From Paractinoplanes abujensis (GTDB lineage: Bacteria > Actinomycetota > Actinomycetes > Mycobacteriales > Micromonosporaceae), in NCBI RefSeq assembly GCF_014204895.1, contig NZ_JACHMF010000001.1, forward strand, positions 2,666,001 to 2,730,000: DNA of 64,000 nt, read 5' to 3'. The notes beneath the pieces are model-generated. The model did no database searches. It was not told the DNA's origin and worked only from the letters and a program-made list of their open reading frames with translations. Positions 1-12,013 of this stretch are shown piece after piece; positions within the stretch are counted from its first letter, which is position 1, and every line of letters begins with the position of its first letter. The position numbers and the translations under genes are program-made.

Positions 1-201
1 AAGAACCTGTACCTGGCCGAGAACATCATCCCGCTGATCCGTTCGACGGCGAACAACCCGACCGTGACCGAGACCCTGAACGCGGTCTCGGCCAAGCTGA
101 CCACCGAGAACCTGACCACCACGCTGGCCAAGGTTCAGGTCGACAAGCAGGACACCCCCGCGGTGGCCAAGGGCTGGCTGACCGAGAACGGTCTCGTCTG
201 A
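1..201 (+). CDS. Glycine betaine/proline-type ABC transporter substrate-binding protein, C-terminal fragment
   Basis: The window opens inside this gene; only the last 66 codons before a TGA are present. The fragment contains a pattern typical of the C-terminus of OpuAC/ProX-family binding proteins ([20 protein letters not shown], then [20 protein letters not shown]), where a tail helix closes the second lobe of the ligand-binding cleft. Such proteins capture glycine betaine, choline or related osmoprotectants outside the membrane and pass them to an ABC permease. The rest of the protein and any transporter genes lie upstream of the window, so the ligand cannot be judged. A strong hairpin follows the stop. 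Confidence 0.7.
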   Translation, partial: KNLYLAENIIPLIRSTANNPTVTETLNAVSAKLTTENLTTTLAKVQVDKQDTPAVAKGWLTENGLV

Positions 202-215
202 CCCTGCTCCTCCGA

Positions 216-252
216 CGCCGCCCCGGGCCTGCCCGGGGCGGCGTTCTCTTTG
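216..252 (+). terminator. Rho-independent terminator after the binding-protein gene
   Basis: A 13-bp perfect GC stem (216-228 with 231-243) is followed by a T-rich run (TTCTCTTT), 15 bp after the stop codon. Confidence 0.85.
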
Positions 253-265
253 CGACAATCCCCGG

Positions 266-1315
266 GTGCGGCAGCGGCTCGGGCAGGTGACGCTGGCCGA
301 CGGCACCACGGTGGCGTACGCGTCGGCGGGTTCCGGACGGCCGATCGTGTACGTGATGGGCTGGCTCACGCATCTGCAGCTGAGCTGGGAGTTCGCGGCC
401 GAGCGGAGCTTCTACGAGGCACTGGCCGAAGGTGCGCGGCTGGTGCGTTACGACCGCGCGGGCTGCGGGTTGTCGGCGGCCACCGCGCGGACACCTTCGC
501 TCGAGTTCGAGCTGGAACACCTGGCCGCGGTGGCGGCGACGCTGGACGAGCCGTTCGATCTGGTGGGGACGTCGATGGGCGCGCCGGTGGCGGTCGCGTG
601 GGCGGCCGCGCATCCGGGCACCGTACGGCGGCTCGTGCTCTACGGCGGGTGGGTCCGCGGGGCCGAGCTGGCGTCTCCGGCCGTACGGGAGAGCGTCCTG
701 GGGTTGGTCGAGGCGCACTGGGGGCTCGGGTCGGACGTTCTCACCGACATCTTCGCGCCGGACGCCGATCGCGCTTTCCGGGCCGAGCATGCTCGTTATC
801 AGCGCGCATGTTCGAGCGCCGCGACCGCTCGCGCACTGTTGGCGCTCAGTTACGAGCTGGACGTCAGTGCTCACCTCACGCAGGTTCGCGCACCGACGCT
901 CATCGTGCACCGCACCGGCGATCGAGCGGCGCCGGTCGCGCAGGCTCGAGCACTTTCCGACAGCATCGAGCATTCCCAGCTCACGCTGCTGCCCGGACGA
1001 TCCCATCTCCCGTACGCCGGTGACCACGTCGAACTGGTGCGCACCGTCCGCCGCTTCCTGGGCCTGCCCGTCCCCCGCCGCCGCGCCGAGGGGCTGACCG
1101 CCCGGCAGCGCGAAGTGGCCGAACTAATCAGCCGAGGCTGCACGAACCGCGAGATCGCGCAGCGTCTGGGCATCGATGAACGTTCGGCCGAAGGCCACGT
1201 CGAACGGATCCTGCAGCGTCTCGGCTTCCGCTCACGCGCCCAGATCGCCGCCTGGCACACCGCACAGTGGGGTGTTTCCCCGCCTGCTTCGCCTCCCGTC
1301 GAACGGCCACGATGA
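266..1315 (+). CDS. Alpha/beta hydrolase fused to a LuxR-type DNA-binding domain
   Basis: A 349-residue protein starting at GTG. Residues 1-265 are an alpha/beta hydrolase: nucleophile elbow GTSMG with Ser103, candidate catalytic Asp219 (HRTGD) and His247 (GRSHLP), so the triad looks intact. Residues 276-335 form a LuxR/FixJ helix-turn-helix ([20 protein letters not shown], ending in [17 protein letters not shown]). The fusion suggests a one-component regulator in which the hydrolase fold binds or cleaves a small ligand and controls DNA binding; the ligand is unknown. The start follows the terminator at 216-252 closely. The methyltransferase begins 4 bp after the stop, so the two are probably co-transcribed. 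Confidence 0.85.
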   Translation: MRQRLGQVTLADGTTVAYASAGSGRPIVYVMGWLTHLQLSWEFAAERSFYEALAEGARLVRYDRAGCGLSAATARTPSLEFELEHLAAVAATLDEPFDLVGTSMGAPVAVAWAAAHPGTVRRLVLYGGWVRGAELASPAVRESVLGLVEAHWGLGSDVLTDIFAPDADRAFRAEHARYQRACSSAATARALLALSYELDVSAHLTQVRAPTLIVHRTGDRAAPVAQARALSDSIEHSQLTLLPGRSHLPYAGDHVELVRTVRRFLGLPVPRRRAEGLTARQREVAELISRGCTNREIAQRLGIDERSAEGHVERILQRLGFRSRAQIAAWHTAQWGVSPPASPPVERPR

Positions 1316-1319
1316 GGGC

Positions 1320-1955
1320 ATGTCCGACTTCGAGGTGCACCGGCTGCGCGGGCCGCTCAATGCGGCCTTCTTCAGCGTGCTGGGCCCCTACATCGAGTTC
1401 AACGTGCGCGACCGCAAGCGCCGCCTGTTCCACGACCTTCCCCGTACGGTCGTCGAGCTCGGCTCCGGGGTGGGCGCCAACCTGCGTTACCTGCAGGCCG
1501 GCTCGACGCTCGTCGCCATCGAACCCAACGTGCCCATGCACCGGCGTTTGCGGGCCGCCGCCGAGCGCCGTGGCGTGCGGCTGGACCTGCGCGCCCGCCG
1601 GGCCGAGGACACCGGGCTCCCGGAGAGCAGCGCCGACACCGTGATCTCGTCGCTCGTGCTGTGCACGGTGGGCGACCCGGCCGGGGTGCTGGCCGAGGTG
1701 CGGCGGATCCTGCGCCCCGGTGGCACGTTCCGGTTCGTCGAGCACGTCGCCGCCCCGGCGGGCACGCCGACCCGCGCCCTGCAGCGGGCGTTGCGCCGGC
1801 CGTGGGCGTGGACCTTCGAGGGCTGCTCGTGCGAACGCGATCTGGCCGCCCTCGTTCGGGCGGCCGGATTCGCGCAAGTGGAGGTGGAGCCCTACCGGCT
1901 CCACTCCCCCTTCGTCACGTTCAACACCCAGATCGCGGGCGTCGCCACCGCCTGA
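1320..1955 (+). CDS. Class I SAM-dependent methyltransferase
   Basis: A 211-residue methyltransferase. The SAM-binding motif I is clear (VVELGSGVGANLRYL, about residues 40-54), followed by an acidic strand-2 end (LVAIEPN) and motif IV/post-motifs (SSADTVISSLVLCTVGDP, then LRPGGTFRFVEHV). It resembles the UbiE/Methyltransf_11 group; the substrate cannot be predicted. The ATG at 1320 is chosen because it lies directly after the hydrolase stop and the fold starts soon after it; a longer reading frame exists upstream but would overlap the hydrolase gene by about 140 bp. Its 3' end faces argG across a repeat array. Confidence 0.8.
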   Translation: MSDFEVHRLRGPLNAAFFSVLGPYIEFNVRDRKRRLFHDLPRTVVELGSGVGANLRYLQAGSTLVAIEPNVPMHRRLRAAAERRGVRLDLRARRAEDTGLPESSADTVISSLVLCTVGDPAGVLAEVRRILRPGGTFRFVEHVAAPAGTPTRALQRALRRPWAWTFEGCSCERDLAALVRAAGFAQVEVEPYRLHSPFVTFNTQIAGVATA

Positions 1956-2008
1956 GCTGCAGTCAGCTCCCGCCGGCCCCCGACCGCGGCGCCGAACCGC
2001 AGCGACCC

Positions 2009-2250
2009 GGGGGCGGAAGCGGGCCGGGGGCGGAAGCGGGCCGGGGGCGGAAGCGGGCCGGGGGCGGAAGCGGGCCGGTGGCCGCAGCAAGCCGGGGGCC
2101 GCAGCAAGCCGGGGGCCGCAGCGGGGTCGCTGCCGGTGGCCGCAGCAAGCCGGGGGCCGCAGCGGGGTCGCTGCCGGTGGCCGCAGCAAGCCGGGAGCCG
2201 CAGCGGGGTCGCTGCCGGTGGCCGCAGGAAGCCGGTGGCCGCAGCGGGCC
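2009..2250. repeat. 17-bp minisatellite array between convergent genes
   Basis: Four perfect tandem copies of a 17-bp unit (GGGGGCGGAAGCGGGCC) run from 2009 to 2076. They continue into related 17-mers (GGTGGCCGCAGCAAGCC and variants) that alternate with a 24-bp variant at 2111-2134, 2152-2175 and 2193-2216, giving a 41-bp higher-order unit. The array ends with two more 17-mers at 2217-2250. It lies wholly between the stop codons of the methyltransferase and argG. Confidence 0.9.
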
Positions 2251-2262
2251 GGGGCAGTGGGG

Positions 2263-6322
<4,060 letters not shown>

Positions 6323-6326
<4 letters not shown>

Positions 6327-6982
6327 ATGTTCTCCCCGTTGCCCTCACGGCGCCATACGCGCGGGGCGACGGAGCCTAACATCGACGGATTTCGCTCGGG
6401 TAGCGGGTTTTCGGTCATTGCGGCGGCGGGAATCCTCCCCGGCCCGCGCGAGGTGAAGCTGAAGTCGGTGGAGGTCCGGCCGGTCAGACGGTGCGGGGAC
6501 GAGAGGGTGCCGTCGGCGATCCGGCGCTGGATCTCGGAGCGCGAAACCTCCAGACCGGCCGCGAGCAGCGTCGTCACCCTGAGCGGGATCGGCTGGGCGA
6601 AACGCACCCGTGTGTGCACGACCGCCGGCGGGCCGGCGTGGTCCCCGCTCTTGTGAACGGTCCATGCCCCGGTCCAGTCCAGCGTCACGTTGTTGCGGCG
6701 CTGCAGACCCGGGTCGATCAGCAGTTCGGCCGCCAGGTCGACGTCGTTGTCGTGGAAACGGCCGAGGGTGGGCGGGTCGATCGTACGGACGTTGGCTCTC
6801 TCCAGGACGGTCAGCTTGATGGTCTCCCCGCAGCCGGCGCACAGAGCGAGCAGCCAGACGTCGAGGAGCTTGTGGTTGGCGTTGATGCGGAACTTGCCGT
6901 GTGGCTGGTAGCGCGCCGACGGGCAGCGCAGGCAACGACGACGGATGAGCGGAAGGTTGGTCGGGCACACGAGCCATTGCAT
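6323..6982 (-). CDS. DUF1062 family protein
   Basis: A 219-residue protein beginning MQWLVCPTNLPLIRRRCLRC. The N-terminal 100 residues match DUF1062: a CxxC pair, then GKFRINANHKLLDVWLLALC and a second CxxC, which together look like a small zinc-binding knuckle. An ERANVRTI segment and a basic motif follow. The last 60 residues (EIQRRIADGTL onward) contain a short helix-turn-helix-like or S4-like stretch. Function is unknown. The ATG at 6982 is chosen because homology begins there; a GTG 12 bp upstream is the alternative. The stop overlaps the start of the large secreted protein as ATGA, implying translational coupling, although a functional link is not obvious. Confidence 0.7.
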
Positions 6983-7284
6983 GGTGCGGTCGATCACCGG
7001 TGGACATACCGATCTGCTGCGACATTCCGGGCGGAGACCACGCTCCGCGGGAGATGTCCGCGCACGACGGAGAAGCGAGGGGCGGCCGGATGTCACCACG
7101 GCACGCCGCACTCGCTCGATCAGTGCGGGACGTCAGTGCGCACGAAACGGGCACGCTGCATCGGAGCGGCGGTCTCGGCGCGGTGAATGTCTCAGCTGGT
7201 GTACAACGGTCCGTCCTCGATAGGTGATCGGAACGACCGCAAGCTAACAGCGCGCCGCCGGCCGGAGCCAGCGATTATTGACGC
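6983..7284. other. Divergent intergenic region, 302 bp, no gene
   Basis: Lies between the divergent DUF1062 and quinone-reductase starts and must hold both promoters. I found no convincing coding frame, hairpin or palindrome. Confidence 0.5.
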
Positions 7285-8313
7285 ATGAAGGCCATCATCT
7301 ACACCGACAACGGCGGCCCCGAAGTGCTCCGGCTGGCCGACCGTGACACGCCCGAGCCGGGCCCGGGCGAGGTCCGCGTCCGGGTCGCCGTCTCGGGCGT
7401 CAACCCGACCGACTGGAAGACCCGCGCGGGCGCCACCAACCCCAAACAGTTCCCCGTGGTCACGCCGCATCTCGACGGCGCCGGCGTGATCGACGCGACC
7501 GGTCCGGGCGTCGACCCGGGCCGGGCCGGTCAGCGCGTGTGGGTGTTCATGGCCGCCGCGGGCCGCCCGACCGGCACCGCCGCCGAGTACACCGTCGTGC
7601 CCGCGAACCGGGCCATTCCGTTGCCGGACAATGCGGACTTCGACCTCGGCGCCACGCTGGGCGTGCCCGCGCTCACGGCCCACCGCGCGCTGACCGTGGC
7701 CGAGGACGGCCCCTCGCGGCTGGCCCCGGGCGCCCTCGACGGCAAGGTCGTCCTGGCCGCGGGCGGCGCCGGGGCGGTCGGGCATGCGGCGATCCAGCTC
7801 GCCCGCTGGGCCGGCGCCACCGTGATCAGCACGATCAGCGGACCGGAGAAGGCTCGCCTGGCCACCGCCGCGGGCGCCCACCACGTGGTCAACTATCGCG
7901 AGGGCGACCCGGTGGCCGCGATCCGGGCGATCGCGCCGGACGGTGTCGACATCGTCGCCGAGGTCGCGCTGGGCGCGAACCTGGCGCTCGACCTGGCCGT
8001 CCTGCGCAACCGGGGCACCATCGCCACGTACGCCAACGACGGCGGCAAGACCGTCGAGCTCGACGTCCGGCAGAACATGACGATCAACACCCGCTACCAG
8101 TTCCTCGTGCTGTACACGGTCGGCGAGCAGGCTCTGACCGCGGGCGCCGAGGACGTGTCGGCAGCGGTGGCGGACGGCGCGCTGCCAGTGGGCGAAGAAC
8201 ACGGCCTGCCGCTGATCCGCTTCCCGCTCGGCGACACCGCCGGCGCGCACGTGGCGGTCGAGAACGGCGCGGTCGGCAAGGTGCTCGTCAGCGTGAGCGA
8301 AGACGCGCGATAG
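7285..8313 (+). CDS. Zinc-independent NADPH:quinone oxidoreductase (MDR superfamily)
   Basis: A 342-residue medium-chain dehydrogenase/reductase of the quinone oxidoreductase type. Residues 1-120 are the GroES-like catalytic domain (GVNPTDWKTRAG, HLDGAGVIDATGPGV). Residues 145-290 form a Rossmann fold with the nucleotide motif AAGGAGAVGHAAIQLARWAG. The structural and catalytic zinc cysteines of alcohol dehydrogenases are absent, which supports a quinone or alkenal reductase. Such enzymes reduce quinones or unsaturated carbonyls with NADPH in the cytosol, often for detoxification. Its 3' end overlaps the convergent lycopene cyclase gene by 26 bp. Confidence 0.85.
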   Translation: MKAIIYTDNGGPEVLRLADRDTPEPGPGEVRVRVAVSGVNPTDWKTRAGATNPKQFPVVTPHLDGAGVIDATGPGVDPGRAGQRVWVFMAAAGRPTGTAAEYTVVPANRAIPLPDNADFDLGATLGVPALTAHRALTVAEDGPSRLAPGALDGKVVLAAGGAGAVGHAAIQLARWAGATVISTISGPEKARLATAAGAHHVVNYREGDPVAAIRAIAPDGVDIVAEVALGANLALDLAVLRNRGTIATYANDGGKTVELDVRQNMTINTRYQFLVLYTVGEQALTAGAEDVSAAVADGALPVGEEHGLPLIRFPLGDTAGAHVAVENGAVGKVLVSVSEDAR

Positions 8314-9448
8314 CGTCGCCGGCCGCGGCCCGCGTCATCGGCAGCAGCGGGGTGGAGGACATCAGTCGCAGGTCCTCCCCCACGCTGGTCGTGCCGTCGA
8401 GGAACCGCAGCACGAGCGAGGCCGGGTTGCGCTCGAAGAGCCGATCGAAGAACGCCACCCCGTCCACCAGCCCGCGATCGAGCGCGCGCAGCTGCACAGC
8501 GTCCATCCACAGGTGCCGGCCCGGATAGGGCGGATCGGGCACCGGCGGGCGACCGGCGGCGACCGCGCGGGCGACCTGGACCGCCTGCCGGGACATCGCC
8601 GAGAACGTGAAGCCGGTCGACGGGCGGGTGGCGCCGCCCGCCGTGCCGAGCCGGACGACGCGCGGGGACGGCCGCGACTCGAACGGGCCGTCGGTCATCG
8701 GGATGACGCCGTCCTCGACCTCACGGACGCGCAACTCGGACACGTTAAGCCTGAGCAGGTCGGCATAAGCGCGCAAGGCACGGTCATATTCGGGCGACGT
8801 GAGGCGCGCCGGCGAGAACTCGGTGTATTCGACGAGCGCGAACCGATCGCTCACGGGCAGCACGTAACCGAACGACACACCGCGCGCGGGTTGCGGCGTA
8901 CGGAAGTCCATGAGCACTGCGCGGTCAGGGTCGAACACCGGCCGGTCGGCCTCCAGCCACCAGCCGCGGAAGTGCTGCAGCCAGTTCGTGCGCCCGGCCC
9001 GGCGCGGGGGCCGGGGCCGCGAGTCAAGGGCCCAAGCCGCCCGTACGAGGGGGGTCCCGTCCGGATCCGACACGACGACCCGCTCCCCGTCGTCGAGCAC
9101 GGTGCCCGCCGCCGCGGTGATCCGTACGGCGTCGGTCTTGGCGGCCAGCTCGTACAGCGGCGCCGAGCGCAGCATCGCGTACCGCAGCGGGCGCAGCGAC
9201 AGCACGCGCCGCCCGGCCGGGGTCACCACGTCGACGTCGTCCCAGCTCGCGCTGAGCAGCGGGTCGAGCGCGGAGCCGGGCGAACCCCAGAACGCCCACG
9301 TGCGGTCCTGACCGCGCTTGAGCACCGGGTCGACCACCGCCACCCGTACGCCGGGCAGGTGCTCGCGCCCCAGCTCGGCCAGCACGAGCGAGGCCGCGCC
9401 ACCCCCGCCCACGAGCACGATGTCGGCCTCGACGGGTGAACTCACCAC
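8288..9448 (-). CDS. Lycopene cyclase (CrtY/CrtL-type flavoprotein)
   Basis: About 386 residues, similar to bacterial lycopene cyclases. The N-terminal dinucleotide motif is VLVGGGGAASLVLAEL, followed by the family signature GQDRTWAFWGSPGS. Further conserved features are VSFGYVLPVSDRFALVEYTE and TAGGATRPSTGFTFSAMSRQ. The enzyme closes the ends of linear lycopene to beta-rings at the membrane using reduced FAD without net redox change. Tandem GTG codons at 9448 and 9445 are the plausible starts; the longer open frame upstream overlaps the stress-protein gene and is not protein-like. No other carotenoid gene is in the window, so the substrate must come from a distant cluster. Confidence 0.85.
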   Translation of the reverse strand: MVSSPVEADIVLVGGGGAASLVLAELGREHLPGVRVAVVDPVLKRGQDRTWAFWGSPGSALDPLLSASWDDVDVVTPAGRRVLSLRPLRYAMLRSAPLYELAAKTDAVRITAAAGTVLDDGERVVVSDPDGTPLVRAAWALDSRPRPPRRAGRTNWLQHFRGWWLEADRPVFDPDRAVLMDFRTPQPARGVSFGYVLPVSDRFALVEYTEFSPARLTSPEYDRALRAYADLLRLNVSELRVREVEDGVIPMTDGPFESRPSPRVVRLGTAGGATRPSTGFTFSAMSRQAVQVARAVAAGRPPVPDPPYPGRHLWMDAVQLRALDRGLVDGVAFFDRLFERNPASLVLRFLDGTTSVGEDLRLMSSTPLLPMTRAAAGDAIARLRSR

Positions 9449-9491
9449 CCCAGCCTGCCACGGAGCACCGACGTCGCGGCCGCGGGCCCGG

Positions 9492-9905
9492 TCAAGCGAC
9501 CGGCTGCGGCCGCCGTTCGTTGCGCACGACGACGACCGGGCACGGCGCATTGCTGACGACCTCACGCCCGACCGACGACGGACCCTGCCGCCCGTGCCCG
9601 ACGACGAGCATCTCGGCGAACCGCGCACCTTCGAGCAACCGGGGCAGCAGGGGCCCGATCAGCGTGTCGGTCCAGATGTCGGTCTCCGGCGCCAGCAGCC
9701 GCGCCCGCGCGTAGGCGTCATCGGCCACGGCGGCGGCCAGAACGCGGGCCACCTCGGCATACCGGGTCCCGTACCAGTCCCACTCGTATGCGTGCACGAT
9801 CCGCAGCGCGCAACCGCTCCGCTGTGCCTGCCGGGCCGCCCACTCGACGGCCGCGCTGCCGCACGGCATCCCATCGGTGGCCGCGACGATGACCCGCTTG
9901 CTCAT
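9492..9905 (-). CDS. Universal stress protein (UspA family)
   Basis: A 137-residue single-domain Usp. The start MSKRVIVAATDG is typical, and the C-terminal ATP-binding loop (VVGHGRQGPSSVGREVVSNA, then CPVVVVR) follows the G-x2-G-x9-G-(S/T) pattern closely. Single Usp domains usually act as cytosolic dimers in redox, hypoxia or starvation responses. It ends 44 bp before the lycopene cyclase start on the same strand, so the two may share a transcript. Confidence 0.88.
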   Translation of the reverse strand: MSKRVIVAATDGMPCGSAAVEWAARQAQRSGCALRIVHAYEWDWYGTRYAEVARVLAAAVADDAYARARLLAPETDIWTDTLIGPLLPRLLEGARFAEMLVVGHGRQGPSSVGREVVSNAPCPVVVVRNERRPQPVA

Positions 9906-9928
9906 GCCCCCGATCTAAACGGGCGCCG

Positions 9929-10486
9929 TCAACTCTCGTGATCGAGGAAATCCTCGCCGAGCAAAGCACGCAACCTGGTCAACGCGCGGGTGTTGCGCAT
10001 CTTGACCACCGACGCGGAAACACCCAGGATCGTCGCCACCGTGTCGACGCTGTGGTCCTCGGCGTGCCGCAGCACCAGCACGGCCCGGTCCTCCACGCTC
10101 AGCCGGGCCAGCGCCTCCACCAGCGTCAGGCGCAGCTCGGGAGTGCCCGGGGCGTCCGGCCGGTCGGGCATCTCGGCCAGCACGAGCTCGGAGCCCTTGA
10201 GGCGTTTGTGCTGGTCGAAGACGAGGTTCATGAGCACCCGGCGGCTGTACGCGTCGAGGTTGGTGCCGCTGCTGAGCCGCTCCCAGGAGGCGTACATCTT
10301 GGTGAAGGTCTGCTGGGTCAGGTCCTGCGCGAGATGCCAGTCCCGGCACATCAGGTACGCGCTGCGGCGCAGCCGGGTGGCGGCGGACTCGACGAAAGCC
10401 GTGAACTCCTGGTCGCGGGCGGCCTTGCCGCGGCGGCGGGTCAGGATCCAGCCGGCCGACCGGGGCGGCACCACCGTGTCCGTCAC
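9929..10486 (-). CDS. SigE-family ECF RNA polymerase sigma factor
   Basis: A 185-residue ECF sigma factor of the SigE family common in actinomycetes. Region 2 occupies residues 24-95 (FTAFVESAATRLRRSAYLMC, HLAQDLTQQTFTKMYASWER). Region 4 is at about 115-175 (LTLVEALARLSVEDRAVLVL, then VDTVATILGVSASVVKMRNT). It would redirect core RNA polymerase to specific promoters. The GTG start overlaps the TGA of the upstream membrane-protein gene as GTGA, so the membrane protein is made first and is the natural candidate for its regulator. Confidence 0.9.
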   Translation of the reverse strand: MTDTVVPPRSAGWILTRRRGKAARDQEFTAFVESAATRLRRSAYLMCRDWHLAQDLTQQTFTKMYASWERLSSGTNLDAYSRRVLMNLVFDQHKRLKGSELVLAEMPDRPDAPGTPELRLTLVEALARLSVEDRAVLVLRHAEDHSVDTVATILGVSASVVKMRNTRALTRLRALLGEDFLDHES

Positions 10487-11094
10487 TTGACCCCACCGAC
10501 CGGGGCACTCTCCGGGCAGGTCCGCCCGACGATGTCCTGCACGCCGGCCATGGCCGCGTACTGCTGCTCGAAAGCGGTGGAAGGCGCGGGGTCGGCCAGC
10601 CGCACCCGGAACGACTCGGGCAGCGACTCCGGGCCGACGGAGGCGACGAAGTCGGGGCTGTCCTTCCAGAGCTGTTTGAAGCGCTCGTACGCGGTCTGCC
10701 TGCTCTCGAAGTAGAACGACTCGACGCGCGCGTCGCCGTCGAGGGCCGACCGGATCGCCGCCCGTTGCTGCTCGGTGGCCTCGTGGGTGAGGAACATGGC
10801 CACGTCTGTCGCGCCGCTCTGCACCGCGCCGACCGAGCAGCCCGGGGCGGCCAGCGGCATCATCGCCGCGGGAATCGTCAGGGGCGGTGGCGGCGCCTCC
10901 GATCTCAGGTTCACTCCCACCCCGACACCCACCGCCAGCACCACGCCGGCGGCCACCCCGGCCGCGGTCAGCCGGTGGCGGCGCCGTCGCACCCGGCCCC
11001 CCTCGGCGATGGCGGCACTGGCCATCACGCCCGCGTCGGCGCCGGGGTCGGCACTGACCGCTTGATCGAACTGCTCCCGCAAGTGCGCATTCAC
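10483..11094 (-). CDS. One-pass membrane regulator with FtsX-like extracellular domain, partner of the sigma factor
   Basis: A 203-residue protein. Residues 1-40 are cytoplasmic (VNAHLREQFDQAVSADPGAD), residues about 45-65 form one membrane helix (LTAAGVAAGVVLAVGVGVGV), and the rest is outside. The outer part (ATDVAMFLTHEATEQQRAAI; RVESFYFESRQTAYERFKQL; LPESFRVRLADP; GVQDIV) resembles the extracellular domain of the cell-division ABC protein FtsX. FtsX's permease helices are missing. By position it should be an anti-sigma-like sensor for the downstream sigma factor. The GTG at 11094 is chosen for the GAGGAAACC ribosome site just before it. Confidence 0.7.
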   Translation of the reverse strand: MNAHLREQFDQAVSADPGADAGVMASAAIAEGGRVRRRRHRLTAAGVAAGVVLAVGVGVGVNLRSEAPPPPLTIPAAMMPLAAPGCSVGAVQSGATDVAMFLTHEATEQQRAAIRSALDGDARVESFYFESRQTAYERFKQLWKDSPDFVASVGPESLPESFRVRLADPAPSTAFEQQYAAMAGVQDIVGRTCPESAPVGGVK

Positions 11095-11179
11095 TGGTGG
11101 TTTCCTCGCTGTCTGCTCGTTCCTCTGCTCACTTGGACCGGGTGGAGCCCGGATTCGGTCACACCCTGGTCGCACGGCG

Positions 11180-11313
11180 GGCTCGGATCGCCGCTTCACG
11201 GCCGGCTCGGATCATCGCTTTACAGCCGGCTCCGATCGCCGCATCACAGCCGGCTCCGATCGCCGCTTCACGGCCGGTCTGGCTACCGCTTCACGGCCGG
11301 CCCGGATCGCCGC
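11180..11313. repeat. 24-bp direct repeat array, about 5.5 copies
   Basis: Units of 24 bp (consensus beginning GGCTCGGATCGCCGCTTCAC) start at 11180, 11204, 11228, 11252 and 11276 (23 bp), with a partial unit from 11299. Copies differ at only a few positions. The last copy and a half run into the C-terminal codons of the TetR gene; the rest fills the gap upstream of the sigma operon. Confidence 0.85.
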
Positions 11314-11920
11314 GCAGGTAGCGAGTGACCATGTTGACGAGCTCGGTCTCGAACGTGGCCACGGCGACCGACCGCGGATCGGCCATGACCTTGTGCGTGT
11401 TCATCTCGACCGTGAACAGGATCAGCTCGGCCGCGGTGTCGAGCTCGGTCACCCGTACGTCCGGATGCCGGGCCAGCACCTCGCGGACCTGACCGATGCG
11501 CAGCCGGCCGTGCCGGTCGATCGCGTCCAGCAGTTCCTGCGAGAACGACGCCTCCTCGATCATGATGCGCAGCAGCCGGGGGTCGTCGCTGTGGTTGTCG
11601 ATCGCGTCGCGCACCAGCGCCCGTACGGTGTCCTGCAGGCTGCCCTCGCTCAGGTCCAGATCAGCCGCCTCGGTCCAGGTGCCGCGGTCGATGTGCCGCA
11701 CCAGCAGCGCGGCCAGGATGGCGTCCTTGTTCGGGAAGTACTGATAGAGCGAGCCGATGGAGACGCGAGCGTGCTCGGCGATGTGATTCGTGGTGCCGGC
11801 CGCGTACCCGTGCTCGGTGAAAATGTGAGCAGCCGCGTTCAGGATGCGCTCGCGGGTGAGCTCGGCCCGCACCTGGCGAGGCTTGCGACGTGGCTGAAGA
11901 CGGCGGTCGGCCGACGGCAT
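11291..11920 (-). CDS. TetR-family transcriptional repressor
   Basis: About 209 residues. The N-terminal helix-turn-helix is typical (TRERILNAAAHIFTEHGYAA, TTNHIAEHARVSIGSLYQYF, PNKDAILAALL), followed by an all-helical ligand-binding domain. The ATG at 11920 is preferred over a GTG seven codons upstream because GGAAGGA sits six bases before it. It is divergent from the siderophore-interacting protein gene, and a palindrome in the gap is its probable operator. The C-terminal codons (LRGDPGRP) are written in the 24-bp repeat that continues downstream, so the repeat may have reshaped the tail. Confidence 0.88.
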   Translation of the reverse strand: MPSADRRLQPRRKPRQVRAELTRERILNAAAHIFTEHGYAAGTTNHIAEHARVSIGSLYQYFPNKDAILAALLVRHIDRGTWTEAADLDLSEGSLQDTVRALVRDAIDNHSDDPRLLRIMIEEASFSQELLDAIDRHGRLRIGQVREVLARHPDVRVTELDTAAELILFTVEMNTHKVMADPRSVAVATFETELVNMVTRYLRGDPGRP

Positions 11921-11963
11921 CCGAGAGTCCTTCCCGAGCACGAAAAGCGAGTAGCCAAAGAGT

Positions 11964-11977
11964 TGAGCAATTACTCA
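11964..11977. promoter_or_regulatory. Probable TetR operator
   Basis: TGAGCAATTACTCA is a near-perfect 14-bp palindrome (outer TGAG/CTCA arms exact), lying 43 bp upstream of the TetR start and 36 bp upstream of the siderophore-interacting protein start. Confidence 0.6.
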
Positions 11978-12013
11978 GAATAGTGCTGTGAGCTGCAAAG
12001 ACAAGAGCCGATC

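Noticed and set aside
2009..2250. Possible CRISPR array or coding repeat
   Set aside because: There are no unique spacers, and the 17-bp period would shift frame at every unit.
6345..7154. Alternative frame overlapping the DUF1062 gene
   Set aside because: It is Pro/Arg-rich, lacks the CxxC and GKFRINANHK motifs and has no ribosome site.
11180..11313. Possible CRISPR array
   Set aside because: The units are contiguous with no spacers between them and no cas genes are present.
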